IMG/VR virus record: IMGVR_UViG_3300029448_000051
Coordinates: 26,908-55,595 of that record
Origin: a virus
DNA length: 28,688 bases
Reading direction: 5' to 3' (one strand)
Positions 6,608 to 12,604 of the stretch are shown here, in pieces. Position 1 is the stretch's first letter. Each line of letters begins with the position of its first letter. A program made the translations under genes and the position numbers. The notes beneath the pieces were generated by a model. It did not search any database. It worked only from the letters and a program-made list of their open reading frames with translations, and was not told the DNA's origin.

Positions 6608-7270
6608 CTATTTTGCAAGTATCATTGTAGGAAAATTAAATGAAAATTTCTTCTCGTAAGGCTGGTTAGTTATTAACTTTCTAACTGCGTTACAAATAAA
6701 ACTTCCACTCATATTACTACAATAACTTGTTGCTTTCATTGTGCATGGTTCTGGATCAGATTGACCGTCAGGATACCATGTTTTTAAGTATTGCTTTAGT
6801 GTTGGTTTAGGCAATATATACTGTTGGTAATGTTCTGCACCCATACGACCGTCAATAATAGCAAAAGGTTTGTTTCTATTATTAGATATATGAGTTACTG
6901 CATCTAATCTAGATGTCATACTATCAAAACCAAGTATTACTATGTCATTGTGCTGACTCATAGGTTGATATTCATTGTCTTGTGGAAAATTACCGAAATA
7001 TTTATCGACTGTTTGGGGTTTCCCAGTGATATTTATAATATGATGATACAAACTATCGACTTTACTATTACCTACGTCTTTCATATTATACTGACTCACA
7101 CCTATATTTGGTTGCTCTACTACATCACCATCATATAAAGCAAAGTTTTCTGCTCCCATTCTTGCCAACTGTATGGCTGCAGAGCTACCGATAGCCCCGC
7201 AACCAAGTATGTGGTAAGAATAGTCATTCATATTGCTAACAATATCGCTGAATCTACTATTTCTATCCAT
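6608..7270 (-). CDS. ThiF/E1-like ubiquitin-activating enzyme
   Basis: 220 residues, the size of a lone ThiF/E1 adenylation domain. Motifs: G23-CGAIG28-S (nucleotide loop), D47-G-D49 with N55 and K70 (DGDVVEQPNIG...VGNSKV), and GFD116SMTSR121, all standard for the family. Candidate catalytic cysteines are C176 and C184 in EPCTMKATSYCSNMSG, followed by a helix like the family's C-terminal crossover. ThiF/E1 enzymes adenylate the C-terminal glycine of a Ubl and usually form a thioester. Its ATG overlaps the stop of the JAB gene (TAATG) and carries GGGAGG upstream. Association with Ubl, E2-like and JAB genes argues for protein conjugation rather than thiamin or molybdopterin synthesis, whose other genes are absent. 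Confidence 0.85.
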   Translation of the reverse strand: MDRNSRFSDIVSNMNDYSYHILGCGAIGSSAAIQLARMGAENFALYDGDVVEQPNIGVSQYNMKDVGNSKVDSLYHHIINITGKPQTVDKYFGNFPQDNEYQPMSQHNDIVILGFDSMTSRLDAVTHISNNRNKPFAIIDGRMGAEHYQQYILPKPTLKQYLKTWYPDGQSDPEPCTMKATSYCSNMSGSFICNAVRKLITNQPYEKKFSFNFPTMILAK

Positions 7271-8196
7271 TATATTCCTCCCATGTTAAATGATTGATTA
7301 TAAAAGTCTAACTCTGTATCATCTTCTGGACTTGGATTTAATGATTCATATCCAGGTACACAAGTAATTAATTCATTAGGGCTTATAGTCAACAATTCTT
7401 CAAATGTGCATTCTTCAAGCAATTCAACAGATAAAGGCATTTCAGCTTTCTTTAATCTTCTGTTTAAATCTTTGATTTTATTAGCATACTTCTTATAATT
7501 GTATTCTCCTGCTATAAATCCTGAGTTTACTTTATCTACTTTCTCTATTAACTGTAACCACGCCATTGTTATAATGTTCTCTTCTGACGGATCATTGTTA
7601 AATAGACCTGTTTGTCCAAGATGCCTAGTATATCCATACTTATTAGTTATACCTTTGTAACTTGAACCGCTATTATACCAAGTCTTTTCAGGTTCTTTAC
7701 ATAAAGCTTTAACCTCATTAGTAATAGACTTAGGTACATTATACGAATCATCTTTACCTTGTATTGTCAATTCTACATCTTCATGCATAGCAAATGGTTT
7801 CCACACAGATACTCTACATTTGTATTCTTCTTTAACATTAACAACTAAAGCAAAGCTTAAATCACCATCTTCAAACTCATCTATAGTATTAGTATCTGTA
7901 CCACTCCAGAATGCATCCATCTTAGCATGAGAGTGCCACCAACAGAATCTTATATTGTCTCCACTATATTTCATAGCTGCTTTACTATAATATAGTGCTA
8001 ACTCTGTTTTATCTAATACACATAGAGCTGCTGATACTTCTTGTTTTAGTATAACTGGGTCTAGAATTTGCCAATCACCATCTTTATCTTGTCTAGTTAC
8101 AGCCATACCACCTATTTCTGTGCCCCATTGTTCTTCAGAGCTTCTGGCATAATTTATAATTTTATCCCAGTCTTTTTGTTTTATATATACTTCCAT
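7270..8196 (-). CDS. JAMM/JAB-domain metallopeptidase (Ubl-processing or deconjugating)
   Basis: 308 residues. The N-terminal half is a JAB domain with every zinc and catalytic residue: E27 (GTEIGG), then H88-S-H90, seven residues, S98-G-T-D101, which is the ExnHxHx7SxxD signature. JAMM enzymes cleave after the terminal Gly-Gly of ubiquitin-like proteins. Residues about 150-308 are an extra C-terminal region without a recognised domain, ending NMGGI; it may bind substrate. Start ATG 8196 has GGGAG about 8 nt upstream, and only 1 nt separates it from the E2-like stop. With a Ubl ending GGSY nearby, the simplest role is removal of the Ser-Tyr and/or deconjugation. Confidence 0.88.
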   Translation of the reverse strand: MEVYIKQKDWDKIINYARSSEEQWGTEIGGMAVTRQDKDGDWQILDPVILKQEVSAALCVLDKTELALYYSKAAMKYSGDNIRFCWWHSHAKMDAFWSGTDTNTIDEFEDGDLSFALVVNVKEEYKCRVSVWKPFAMHEDVELTIQGKDDSYNVPKSITNEVKALCKEPEKTWYNSGSSYKGITNKYGYTRHLGQTGLFNNDPSEENIITMAWLQLIEKVDKVNSGFIAGEYNYKKYANKIKDLNRRLKKAEMPLSVELLEECTFEELLTISPNELITCVPGYESLNPSPEDDTELDFYNQSFNMGGI

Positions 8197-8197
8197 T

Positions 8198-9508
8198 TTA
8201 TCGTCTCCCTTGGTTAACTAATTGTAAAGTTGCATGTTCTAACGCTTTTTGAGTTATTTGCTCAGGTGTTAAAGGTTCAGTAGATTGAACGGCTTCTTGA
8301 TAAGCATCACATTTAGCTCTAATAGCGCAGTATTTATCACAGTATGATTCTTCTAAAGGCACTTCATCTTCCACTAAATATCTTAGTTCGCTTATATAGT
8401 TACAATCTTGCCATGACCTTTTACCAACTATTGAATAATACTCAGTACTATTTTCTAAAAAGTTTGGATTGCCATGATAAGCAGTCTCTATCCTGTTTAA
8501 TGGACCTGTATTAGTATCATAATGTGTCATTATTCTATCAAAGAATATTTTTAATGATATAAAATCAAGTGATTTAATACAAGCTTCTATTTCTGTGTCC
8601 ATATTACCCACACATACATATCTAAAATCTGTGTCAGCATGAGTTCTAGTGTAATAACTACCTTGTCTTGCTATATAAGGATGATGTAAATCAGCAAATG
8701 TATTGTAATATCCACCAATATTATACAACCATCTTTTATGATTATTTCTTCTAGATACAACTGAACTTGCAGGTATATTGTTAACGTCCATATTCTTAGC
8801 TAACAATATTGCATTAATAGCTCTTGATACTGATATTTTAATAGTCAAATGACCTTCACCTGGTATCAATATCTCTGCTATATGATCGGGTGCTTCTACA
8901 TGCCTATATTTAATTACTACATCGCCATAATTGTATGTTACTGCTATGTAATAATCTATTATAGTACTATTATCATTATTATTATACACTGTTTCTAGTT
9001 TAAGTCTAAAAGCTTGATTAGATGCTTCATATTGTCGAGATATATGATTCTTTAATACATTCCAAGCCTCTACTACATCATCAGTATTATCCTGCATTAT
9101 CTGACCTTGAGCTCTAAATGATATAAGTATAGCTTCAATTTCTGATATATTATTCATCAAATTTCTCATTCTATAACTCATTGTTTCTCTAGCTCGTTCT
9201 ACTACCTTAGTTAAACTATTAGCTTTTTTATATAACTCTTGCTGATAATAAACAACTTGCTTAATAATATCATAAGCACCAGGTTTCCAGTAAAACTTTT
9301 TAGTAATACCTAGTTCCTTGCCTCCAGTATGATAATAATAACTTCTTCTATAATCATCTCCTACTGGATTATTAATATAATTATCGTTGAATTGTTCTAT
9401 TAATTCTAATACTCTAGCTTGAGGTCCCATCTGTACTTGTTCTATTAACGCTTTTATATCTGGTTCATAATCAAATACATCTTTTTTATAATTTAATTCT
9501 TCTTGCAT
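8198..9508 (-). CDS. E2-like candidate, 436 aa, in the ubiquitin-like cassette
   Basis: I take ATG 9508 (MQEELNYKK), which has AAGGAAAGGA upstream, as the start; an in-frame ATG at 9577 would put 23 residues through a leader hairpin. Residues about 45-160 are helical. Residues about 180-330 look like an alpha/beta E2-like (UBC/RWD) fold: a beta meander (DYYIAVTYNYGDVVIKYR), then H275-H276-P277-Y and, after a short insert, Y298-V-C299-V-G-N. This recalls the HxP...C(L/V)G pattern of divergent bacterial E2 families, with C299 the possible catalytic cysteine. The C terminus has C369, C390-DKY-C394-AIRAK-C400, resembling iron-sulfur or zinc clusters of RecB/Cas4-type proteins. The E2 assignment is inference from motif and position between Ubl and JAB genes. 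Confidence 0.5.
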   Translation of the reverse strand: MQEELNYKKDVFDYEPDIKALIEQVQMGPQARVLELIEQFNDNYINNPVGDDYRRSYYYHTGGKELGITKKFYWKPGAYDIIKQVVYYQQELYKKANSLTKVVERARETMSYRMRNLMNNISEIEAILISFRAQGQIMQDNTDDVVEAWNVLKNHISRQYEASNQAFRLKLETVYNNNDNSTIIDYYIAVTYNYGDVVIKYRHVEAPDHIAEILIPGEGHLTIKISVSRAINAILLAKNMDVNNIPASSVVSRRNNHKRWLYNIGGYYNTFADLHHPYIARQGSYYTRTHADTDFRYVCVGNMDTEIEACIKSLDFISLKIFFDRIMTHYDTNTGPLNRIETAYHGNPNFLENSTEYYSIVGKRSWQDCNYISELRYLVEDEVPLEESYCDKYCAIRAKCDAYQEAVQSTEPLTPEQITQKALEHATLQLVNQGRR

Positions 9509-9529
9509 TTGTATCCTTTCCTTGGTTTT

Positions 9530-9578
9530 GATGTAAGGGGCAGTAAGTGTGAGTAGGTGAGAAACCACCCCTTTCATC
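9530..9578 (-). promoter_or_regulatory. Leader stem-loop before the E2-like gene
   Basis: GATGtAAGGGG (9530-9540) pairs with CCCCTTtCATC (9568-9578), 10 bp with one T-T mismatch; an inner GGTG/CACC helix (9556-9559 with 9566-9569) competes slightly. It occupies the gap between the Ubl gene and the E2-like gene and ends 21 nt before the E2-like ATG. The same AAGGGG/CCCCTT arms close the leader of the primase gene. Possible processing or attenuation site that sets Ubl output above that of the enzymes. Confidence 0.55.
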
Positions 9579-9593
9579 GTTCTTTACACTAAA

Positions 9594-9809
9594 CTAGTAA
9601 CTGCCGCCAGATTTATTATTCTGAACAGCTGCTACTACGGAACCATCTTCAAGTTCATGTGTATCCGCCACATTAGTGCCATTAACAGCTATATCAGCCG
9701 TTGGACTAATTTCTAACTCTGATCTTAATTGAGATACTGTTGATGAAGTCACTTCCTTGTCAACAAATCCACCACCTGCTAACCATCTTATTGTTCTAAC
9801 ATTTGCCAT
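9594..9809 (-). CDS. Ubiquitin-like beta-grasp protein with C-terminal Gly-Gly-Ser-Tyr
   Basis: 71 residues with beta-grasp layout: strand VRTIRWLAGGG, strand KEVTSS, helix TVSQLRSELEI (24-34), strand ADIAVNG (38-44), and ELEDGSVVAAVQ (52-63), as in ThiS/MoaD and bacterial Ubls. The tail NNKSGGSY has Gly68-Gly69 followed by Ser-Tyr, so a protease must remove two residues to expose the diglycine. AGGAGG lies 9 nt before ATG 9809, the strongest SD type in the window, which fits a protein needed in excess over its enzymes. It is the first gene of the Ubl/E2/JAB/E1 set. A sulfur-carrier role is the alternative, less likely given the JAB and E2-like partners. Confidence 0.8.
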   Translation of the reverse strand: MANVRTIRWLAGGGFVDKEVTSSTVSQLRSELEISPTADIAVNGTNVADTHELEDGSVVAAVQNNKSGGSY

Positions 9810-9838
9810 ATTTGGCCTCCTATTCTGTATTTAGTTAA

Positions 9839-9994
9839 CTATTTCCAGCTATTTAACTGATCTACATAGCAATCTTCAGCTATATCAGCTAATTTTTCTA
9901 TTTCTAAATTATTATTCTTGGTATCTTTAAAATTCATAGTATATTCTGTAAGATTACCAGTCTTATCTAACCTTATTACTTTTACTTTTAACAT
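9839..9994 (-). CDS. Small hypothetical protein, 51 aa, upstream of the Ubl gene
   Basis: Reads from ATG 9994 (MLKVKVIRLDKTGNLTEY) to TAG at 9839-9841, with GGAG 5 nt upstream. The first half is predicted beta, the second helical and acidic (KLADIAEDCYVDQLNSWK). Its stop is 29 nt before the Ubl start, so the two are probably co-transcribed. No family recognised. Its own leader is a 10-bp stem-loop (10015-10080). Confidence 0.6.
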   Translation of the reverse strand: MLKVKVIRLDKTGNLTEYTMNFKDTKNNNLEIEKLADIAEDCYVDQLNSWK

Positions 9995-10014
9995 TTACTC
10001 TCCTTTATATAATT

Positions 10015-10080
10015 GTTGGCATACTATTACTTGTAACCGCATATGCTCATCCGAATCACAAGTCTTCACGGTATGCCAGC
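10015..10080 (-). ncRNA. Structured 66-nt leader element before the 51-aa gene
   Basis: GTTGGCATAC (10015-10024) pairs with GTATGCCAGC (10071-10080): 10 bp with one wobble. Inside, ACTTGT (10029-10034) pairs with ACAAGT (10058-10063), and ACCG/CGGT segments could form a pseudoknot. It ends 20 nt before the start codon of the 51-aa gene and begins 11 nt after the preceding stop, so it fills the gap exactly. Known riboswitch classes were not recognised. Confidence 0.5.
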
Positions 10081-10091
10081 GAGGTTCTTTA

Positions 10092-10313
10092 TTAATATTT
10101 AATACCTAATTTTTTCTTTAATTCTTCATGAAATTTTATATCTATCATTTCTTCATCACTTACAACACCAGATTCAAATGTTTTATCCTCAAGTGAATAA
10201 TTAATTAAAATATTCATATACTTAACAGCAATTTCAAAAGCTTCTTTCCATTTTGCTGCTTCACTATAGGCTGCTGATAGTGATGATGCTGATTCTTTAC
10301 TCATTTTGTGCAT
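10092..10313 (-). CDS. Helical hypothetical protein, 73 aa
   Basis: Starts at ATG 10313 with AAGGAG 5 nt upstream. The product is helical throughout, with an Ala/Ser-rich first helix (ESASSLSAAYSEAAKW) and a charged end (KFHEELKKKLGIKY). No motif recognised. It lies directly downstream of the long structured non-coding region, whose last hairpin ends 30 nt before this start. Confidence 0.6.
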   Translation of the reverse strand: MHKMSKESASSLSAAYSEAAKWKEAFEIAVKYMNILINYSLEDKTFESGVVSDEEMIDIKFHEELKKKLGIKY

Positions 10314-11153
10314 TTAATCTCCTTAGTTATATTTATTATTGAAGATAAGGCATACGGCGCATTAAACCCGTACTTTAATCTTGCTCATAGAACCTTATCA
10401 GCAGTATTTGTGAAGATAGGACAGATTACCCTTTCGGAGTTGTCCACTAAATGGCTTTTTGCGTATTCTGCTCACACCTATCTTCTATGTATTACGTCAC
10501 AGGATAGGCCTGCACCAATCAATAATACATGCTTTTCTTTCTCATTTACACACATTTGTTAGATAGCTACCATAACTCTCTTAGGTACCATTTTCTGAAG
10601 AGTTATTAAACCTCCAATAGACCTTTTATATGATTTCTCATATTACCTCACTATCTAAGTTTAATTATGGCTAAGGGGAGGATTATTGTTTACCTCCAAA
10701 GTACTCTGTCTCTAATGGGCTTTTGGCCTCACGACATGAATGATAATAGTTGTCACTACCTTATTAATAACAGGTTGACGCCTATTACATTATAAGATTC
10801 ACTATAAAATACCATTCCCTATACATACCGAGACTACGGTGATATATAATAGTATAGGTTAAATGCCGATAACAAATAGCATAGGATTTCTCCTTATTTT
10901 TTGTTATTCCGTTGCACCTACATATATTTAGTCTGTTAAGACCATATCATTATTATTTAATAACAATATAAGGCAAACCCTCAAATATATTACCTGCGCC
11001 TCTTCATTATAAAAGACATGGGCACTACTAATTACTAAAATAGCCGCTAAGCCTATAGTAATCTTACGGTTACCCCCACAGGTTTCCTTACTTGAATATA
11101 ATGCTTCAGTAGCAACTGATCAGGTCACTACTTAACATTATACTACCACAAAT
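10314..11153 (-). ncRNA. 840-nt gene-free structured RNA region, candidate large ornate phage RNA
   Basis: No plausible ORF lies here on the operon strand, yet stems are dense. Arms: 10344-10350/10393-10399 (7 bp), 10412-10420/10477-10485 (9 bp), 10559-10566/10651-10658 (8 bp, enclosing 10572-10579/10599-10606 of 8 bp and 10628-10633/10638-10643 of 6 bp), 10744-10787 (14 bp in one imperfect hairpin), 10818-10824/10852-10858 (7 bp), 10869-10875/10901-10907 (7 bp) and 11031-11036/11057-11062 (6 bp). Read on the minus strand, three hairpins have GAAA tetraloops (CC-GAAA-GG near 10433, 10634-10637, 10887-10890); on the plus strand the same loops would be UUUC, so the minus strand is the likely RNA. 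Size, phage setting and a nearby tRNA-like element recall GOLLD and ROOL RNAs. True ends and class are unknown. Confidence 0.55.
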
Positions 11154-11450
11154 CTATACTTCTTCCCTCTTAATTGTTCCTACTACACCAGTATATCTAA
11201 CAGTGTTATCATACAAATCTTCTGATTTCTTATTATATACTCTGGTGCCACACCTCTTGTGTAATGCTTCAGTGTGTTTAGTTAATATTTCTTCACAATC
11301 AGCGCTCAATTCTTTTAAATCTTTACTAGATACAGGTTGATTGGCTACTGCTTTTAATAATAACTCTCTTTGTACTATAATAAATGCTATTAAATGCATA
11401 GCGGTAGTACTTTGTAACATTGTTGTGTCTAACTTTAATTTATTTGCCAT
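11154..11450 (-). CDS. Hypothetical helical protein, 98 aa
   Basis: Starts at ATG 11450 with GGAGG about 9 nt upstream, 3 nt after the stop of the gene before it. Residues about 10-75 form helices with a hydrophobic face (AMHLIAFIIVQRELLLKAV) too polar for a clear membrane span; the C terminus is mixed. Two cysteines (C52 and C67) are isolated. No family recognised. It is the last gene before the long structured region. Confidence 0.6.
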   Translation of the reverse strand: MANKLKLDTTMLQSTTAMHLIAFIIVQRELLLKAVANQPVSSKDLKELSADCEEILTKHTEALHKRCGTRVYNKKSEDLYDNTVRYTGVVGTIKREEV

Positions 11451-11453
11451 CGA

Positions 11454-11663
11454 TTATTCCTCCTCAGTTATATTTAATTTAGTGTATTTATCTTCATGAC
11501 AAGGTACACAATGTCTTTCTTTAACATTGTTATGTACTCTACTATCATGACTTATGTCATATTCTGTTACTACTAACTCTTTCCATAGGTAAATGTTTTT
11601 ACACTCATTACATTCACTTTCAAACATTGTTCCTGCACTTCCACCCACCATATATCTTATCAT
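11454..11663 (-). CDS. Small four-cysteine zinc-binding protein, 69 aa
   Basis: C18-N-E-C21 and C52-V-P-C55 with neighbouring His residues (H51, H56) give a probable zinc site, as in zinc-ribbon or DksA/HNH-like knuckles. The C terminus is acidic (ITEEE). ATG 11663 has GGAG 5 nt upstream; the tRNA-like element ends 16 nt before this ATG, so both are in one transcript. Function unknown. Confidence 0.6.
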   Translation of the reverse strand: MIRYMVGGSAGTMFESECNECKNIYLWKELVVTEYDISHDSRVHNNVKERHCVPCHEDKYTKLNITEEE

Positions 11664-11679
11664 ATACTCTCCAGTTTAT

Positions 11680-11781
11680 TGCCGTGGTAGGAGTCGAACC
11701 TACAGATATGCTTTAGATATTACATTTATAGGTGTAATAACATTAGTTACTATAATAACTACATATCAGCCTGTTCACGGC
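11680..11781 (-). ncRNA. tRNA-like element with canonical T arm but no D stem
   Basis: On the minus strand the 5' end GCCGTG (11781-11776) pairs with CACGGC (11686-11681), followed by discriminator A. The T arm is canonical: GTAGG-TTCGACT-CCTAC (11703-11687), stacked directly on the acceptor. Where a D arm should be there are only eight unpaired bases containing GG. A helix GATATG/CATATC (11767-11762 with 11710-11705) then encloses two hairpins: TAGTTA/TAACTA (6-nt loop) and TATTACA/TGTAATA (8-nt loop). No ordinary 7-nt anticodon loop fits. The shape is closer to the tRNA-like domain of tmRNA than to a decoding tRNA, but there is no tag reading frame. A decayed long-variable-arm tRNA is the alternative. 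Confidence 0.5.
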
Positions 11782-11792
11782 TAGTTTTAATC

Positions 11793-11864
11793 CTAAACGT
11801 ACATCAACGAACTATGACCCCAGATTAGAATTATTGGGTTAGTTCTATTACAGATGGTGTTTAG
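11793..11864 (-). ncRNA. Stem-loop element upstream of the tRNA-like element
   Basis: CTAAAC (11793-11798) pairs with GTTTAG (11859-11864); inside, GAACT (11809-11813)/AGTTC (11841-11845) and CCCA (11819-11822)/TGGG (11835-11838) stack with a small internal loop. The span is 72 nt. The gene-free stretch 11,664-11,965 otherwise holds the tRNA-like element and a low-complexity AC/AT tract at about 11,880-11,925. Class unknown. Confidence 0.35.
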
Positions 11865-11965
11865 TGTAAGTTTATACTATAAATACACACATATACACAC
11901 AGTTACTATATATACATATGCATTTACTATAACATTATGTGTCCTTTATCAAGAAAAACTACAGA

Positions 11966-12232
11966 TTACTCTGTAGTCTTTCCATCAAATGGTGATACAT
12001 ACTCAGATTCAGGGTCAGTGAATTCTATATCTATACCAAAACACTTTGCTTCATTCAATATTTGCTGAAGTACCACATCTCTCTGCTTGATGACATCATA
12101 CTGTGACGCTGTCTTCTGCTTAAAGATAGGATCCCAACCACCCTTACTAGGCGCTGCTTCAATCCTTGGACGAAACTTAGCAAAACAATCTCTTAATAAC
12201 TTCATATAATACTCTTTTCCACCTGTATTCAT
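11966..12232 (-). CDS. Hypothetical protein, 88 aa, first gene of the leftward arm
   Basis: Starts at ATG 12232 with AAGGAG about 6 nt upstream and is the first gene after the candidate leftward promoter. The N-terminal half is basic (KLLRDCFAKFRPRIEAAPSK), the middle helical (YDVIKQRDVVLQQILNEAKCF), and the end acidic (DPESEYVSPFDGKTTE). As a promoter-proximal early protein it could be a host-takeover or regulatory factor; that is position-based guesswork. No family recognised. Confidence 0.65.
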   Translation of the reverse strand: MNTGGKEYYMKLLRDCFAKFRPRIEAAPSKGGWDPIFKQKTASQYDVIKQRDVVLQQILNEAKCFGIDIEFTDPESEYVSPFDGKTTE

Positions 12233-12250
12233 GTCTATCTCCTTTATTAT

Positions 12251-12280
12251 TTATATCATATTAATTTATATCATATTAAT
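12251..12280. repeat. Two perfect tandem 15-nt repeats before the first leftward gene
   Basis: TTATATCATATTAAT occurs at 12251-12265 and again, immediately adjacent, at 12266-12280. Each copy contains a minus-strand -10-like hexamer TATGAT. The repeat may be a duplicated operator or twin -10 region of the leftward promoter. Confidence 0.7.
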
Positions 12281-12299
12281 CTAAATATTATTTAATCAA
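12255..12299 (-). promoter_or_regulatory. Candidate leftward early promoter
   Basis: On the minus strand TTGATT (12299-12294) is followed after 18 nt by TATGAT (12275-12270), with a second TATGAT at 12260-12255 from the tandem repeat. This sits 23-40 nt before the first leftward gene. The hexamers match sigma-70 consensus only in part and the region is very AT-rich, so the call is tentative. Confidence 0.35.
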
Positions 12300-12341
12300 A
12301 AAAATCTAAATGATTTTTAACTAAAATTTCCTTTTGGAAAT

Positions 12342-12357
12342 CCGCCCGATAGGGCGG
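12342..12357. terminator. Strong GC hairpin in the divergent control region
   Basis: CCGCCC (12342-12347), loop GATA, GGGCGG (12352-12357): a perfect 6-bp GC stem standing out in AT-rich DNA. A second small hairpin, ATTTCC-ttt-GGAAAT type, abuts at about 12327-12341. On the plus strand it is followed by TTATATATC rather than a true T-run. It may insulate the two arms or be a protein-binding site; terminator is a best guess. Confidence 0.35.
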
Positions 12358-12496
12358 TTATATATCTAAAAGACCACACGATAAAATGGCACAATTTTTA
12401 AACCTTTCTCGTCGTGAAACATCATAATATTTTGACTCTCTCTTCGACAAAACCTTGGATTGGTTACACAAAGCATATTAGATATAAGTCTATTTA

Positions 12497-12525
12497 CGTA
12501 AGTCCTTGTAAATAAGGCACTTACG
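12497..12525. promoter_or_regulatory. 11-bp hairpin upstream of the rightward promoter
   Basis: CGTAAGT (12497-12503) pairs with ACTTACG (12519-12525); CCTT/AAGG extends the stem by 4 bp past a single bulged C, leaving a 6-nt loop. It ends 15 nt before the candidate rightward -35 box, so it could be an operator or a terminator for upstream transcription. No other gene-sized feature is seen in 12,360-12,540. Confidence 0.4.
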
Positions 12526-12540
12526 GGTTTAAAATAACAC

Positions 12541-12567
12541 TTGATTATTTAAAATAAAGTATATAAT
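12541..12567 (+). promoter_or_regulatory. Candidate rightward late promoter
   Basis: TTGATT (12541-12546), 15-nt spacer, TATAAT (12562-12567), 37 nt before the first rightward gene. The -10 is perfect; the spacer is 2 nt shorter than ideal. It precedes the whole packaging and head gene cluster. Confidence 0.45.
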
Positions 12568-12604
12568 ATATAGACATAAATTTTTAAGAAAGGAGTTAAT
12601 TGAT

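Noticed and set aside
6608-9809. Thiamin or molybdopterin biosynthesis operon (ThiF/ThiS or MoeB/MoaD)
   Set aside because: No synthase, ThiG, ThiH or MoaE-type partner is present, while a JAMM peptidase and an E2-like protein are, and the Ubl has a masked Gly-Gly.
10308-10562. 84-aa plus-strand ORF in the structured region
   Set aside because: It runs against the leftward operon, has no SD, and its open frame follows from paired RNA arms; composition shows no protein-like pattern.
10314-11153. Group I or group II intron
   Set aside because: The flanking genes are complete and unrelated, so there are no exons to join, and no homing endonuclease or reverse transcriptase is present.
11680-11781. 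tmRNA gene
   Set aside because: The tRNA-like end is similar in plan, but there is no tag reading frame and the span of about 100 nt is far too short.
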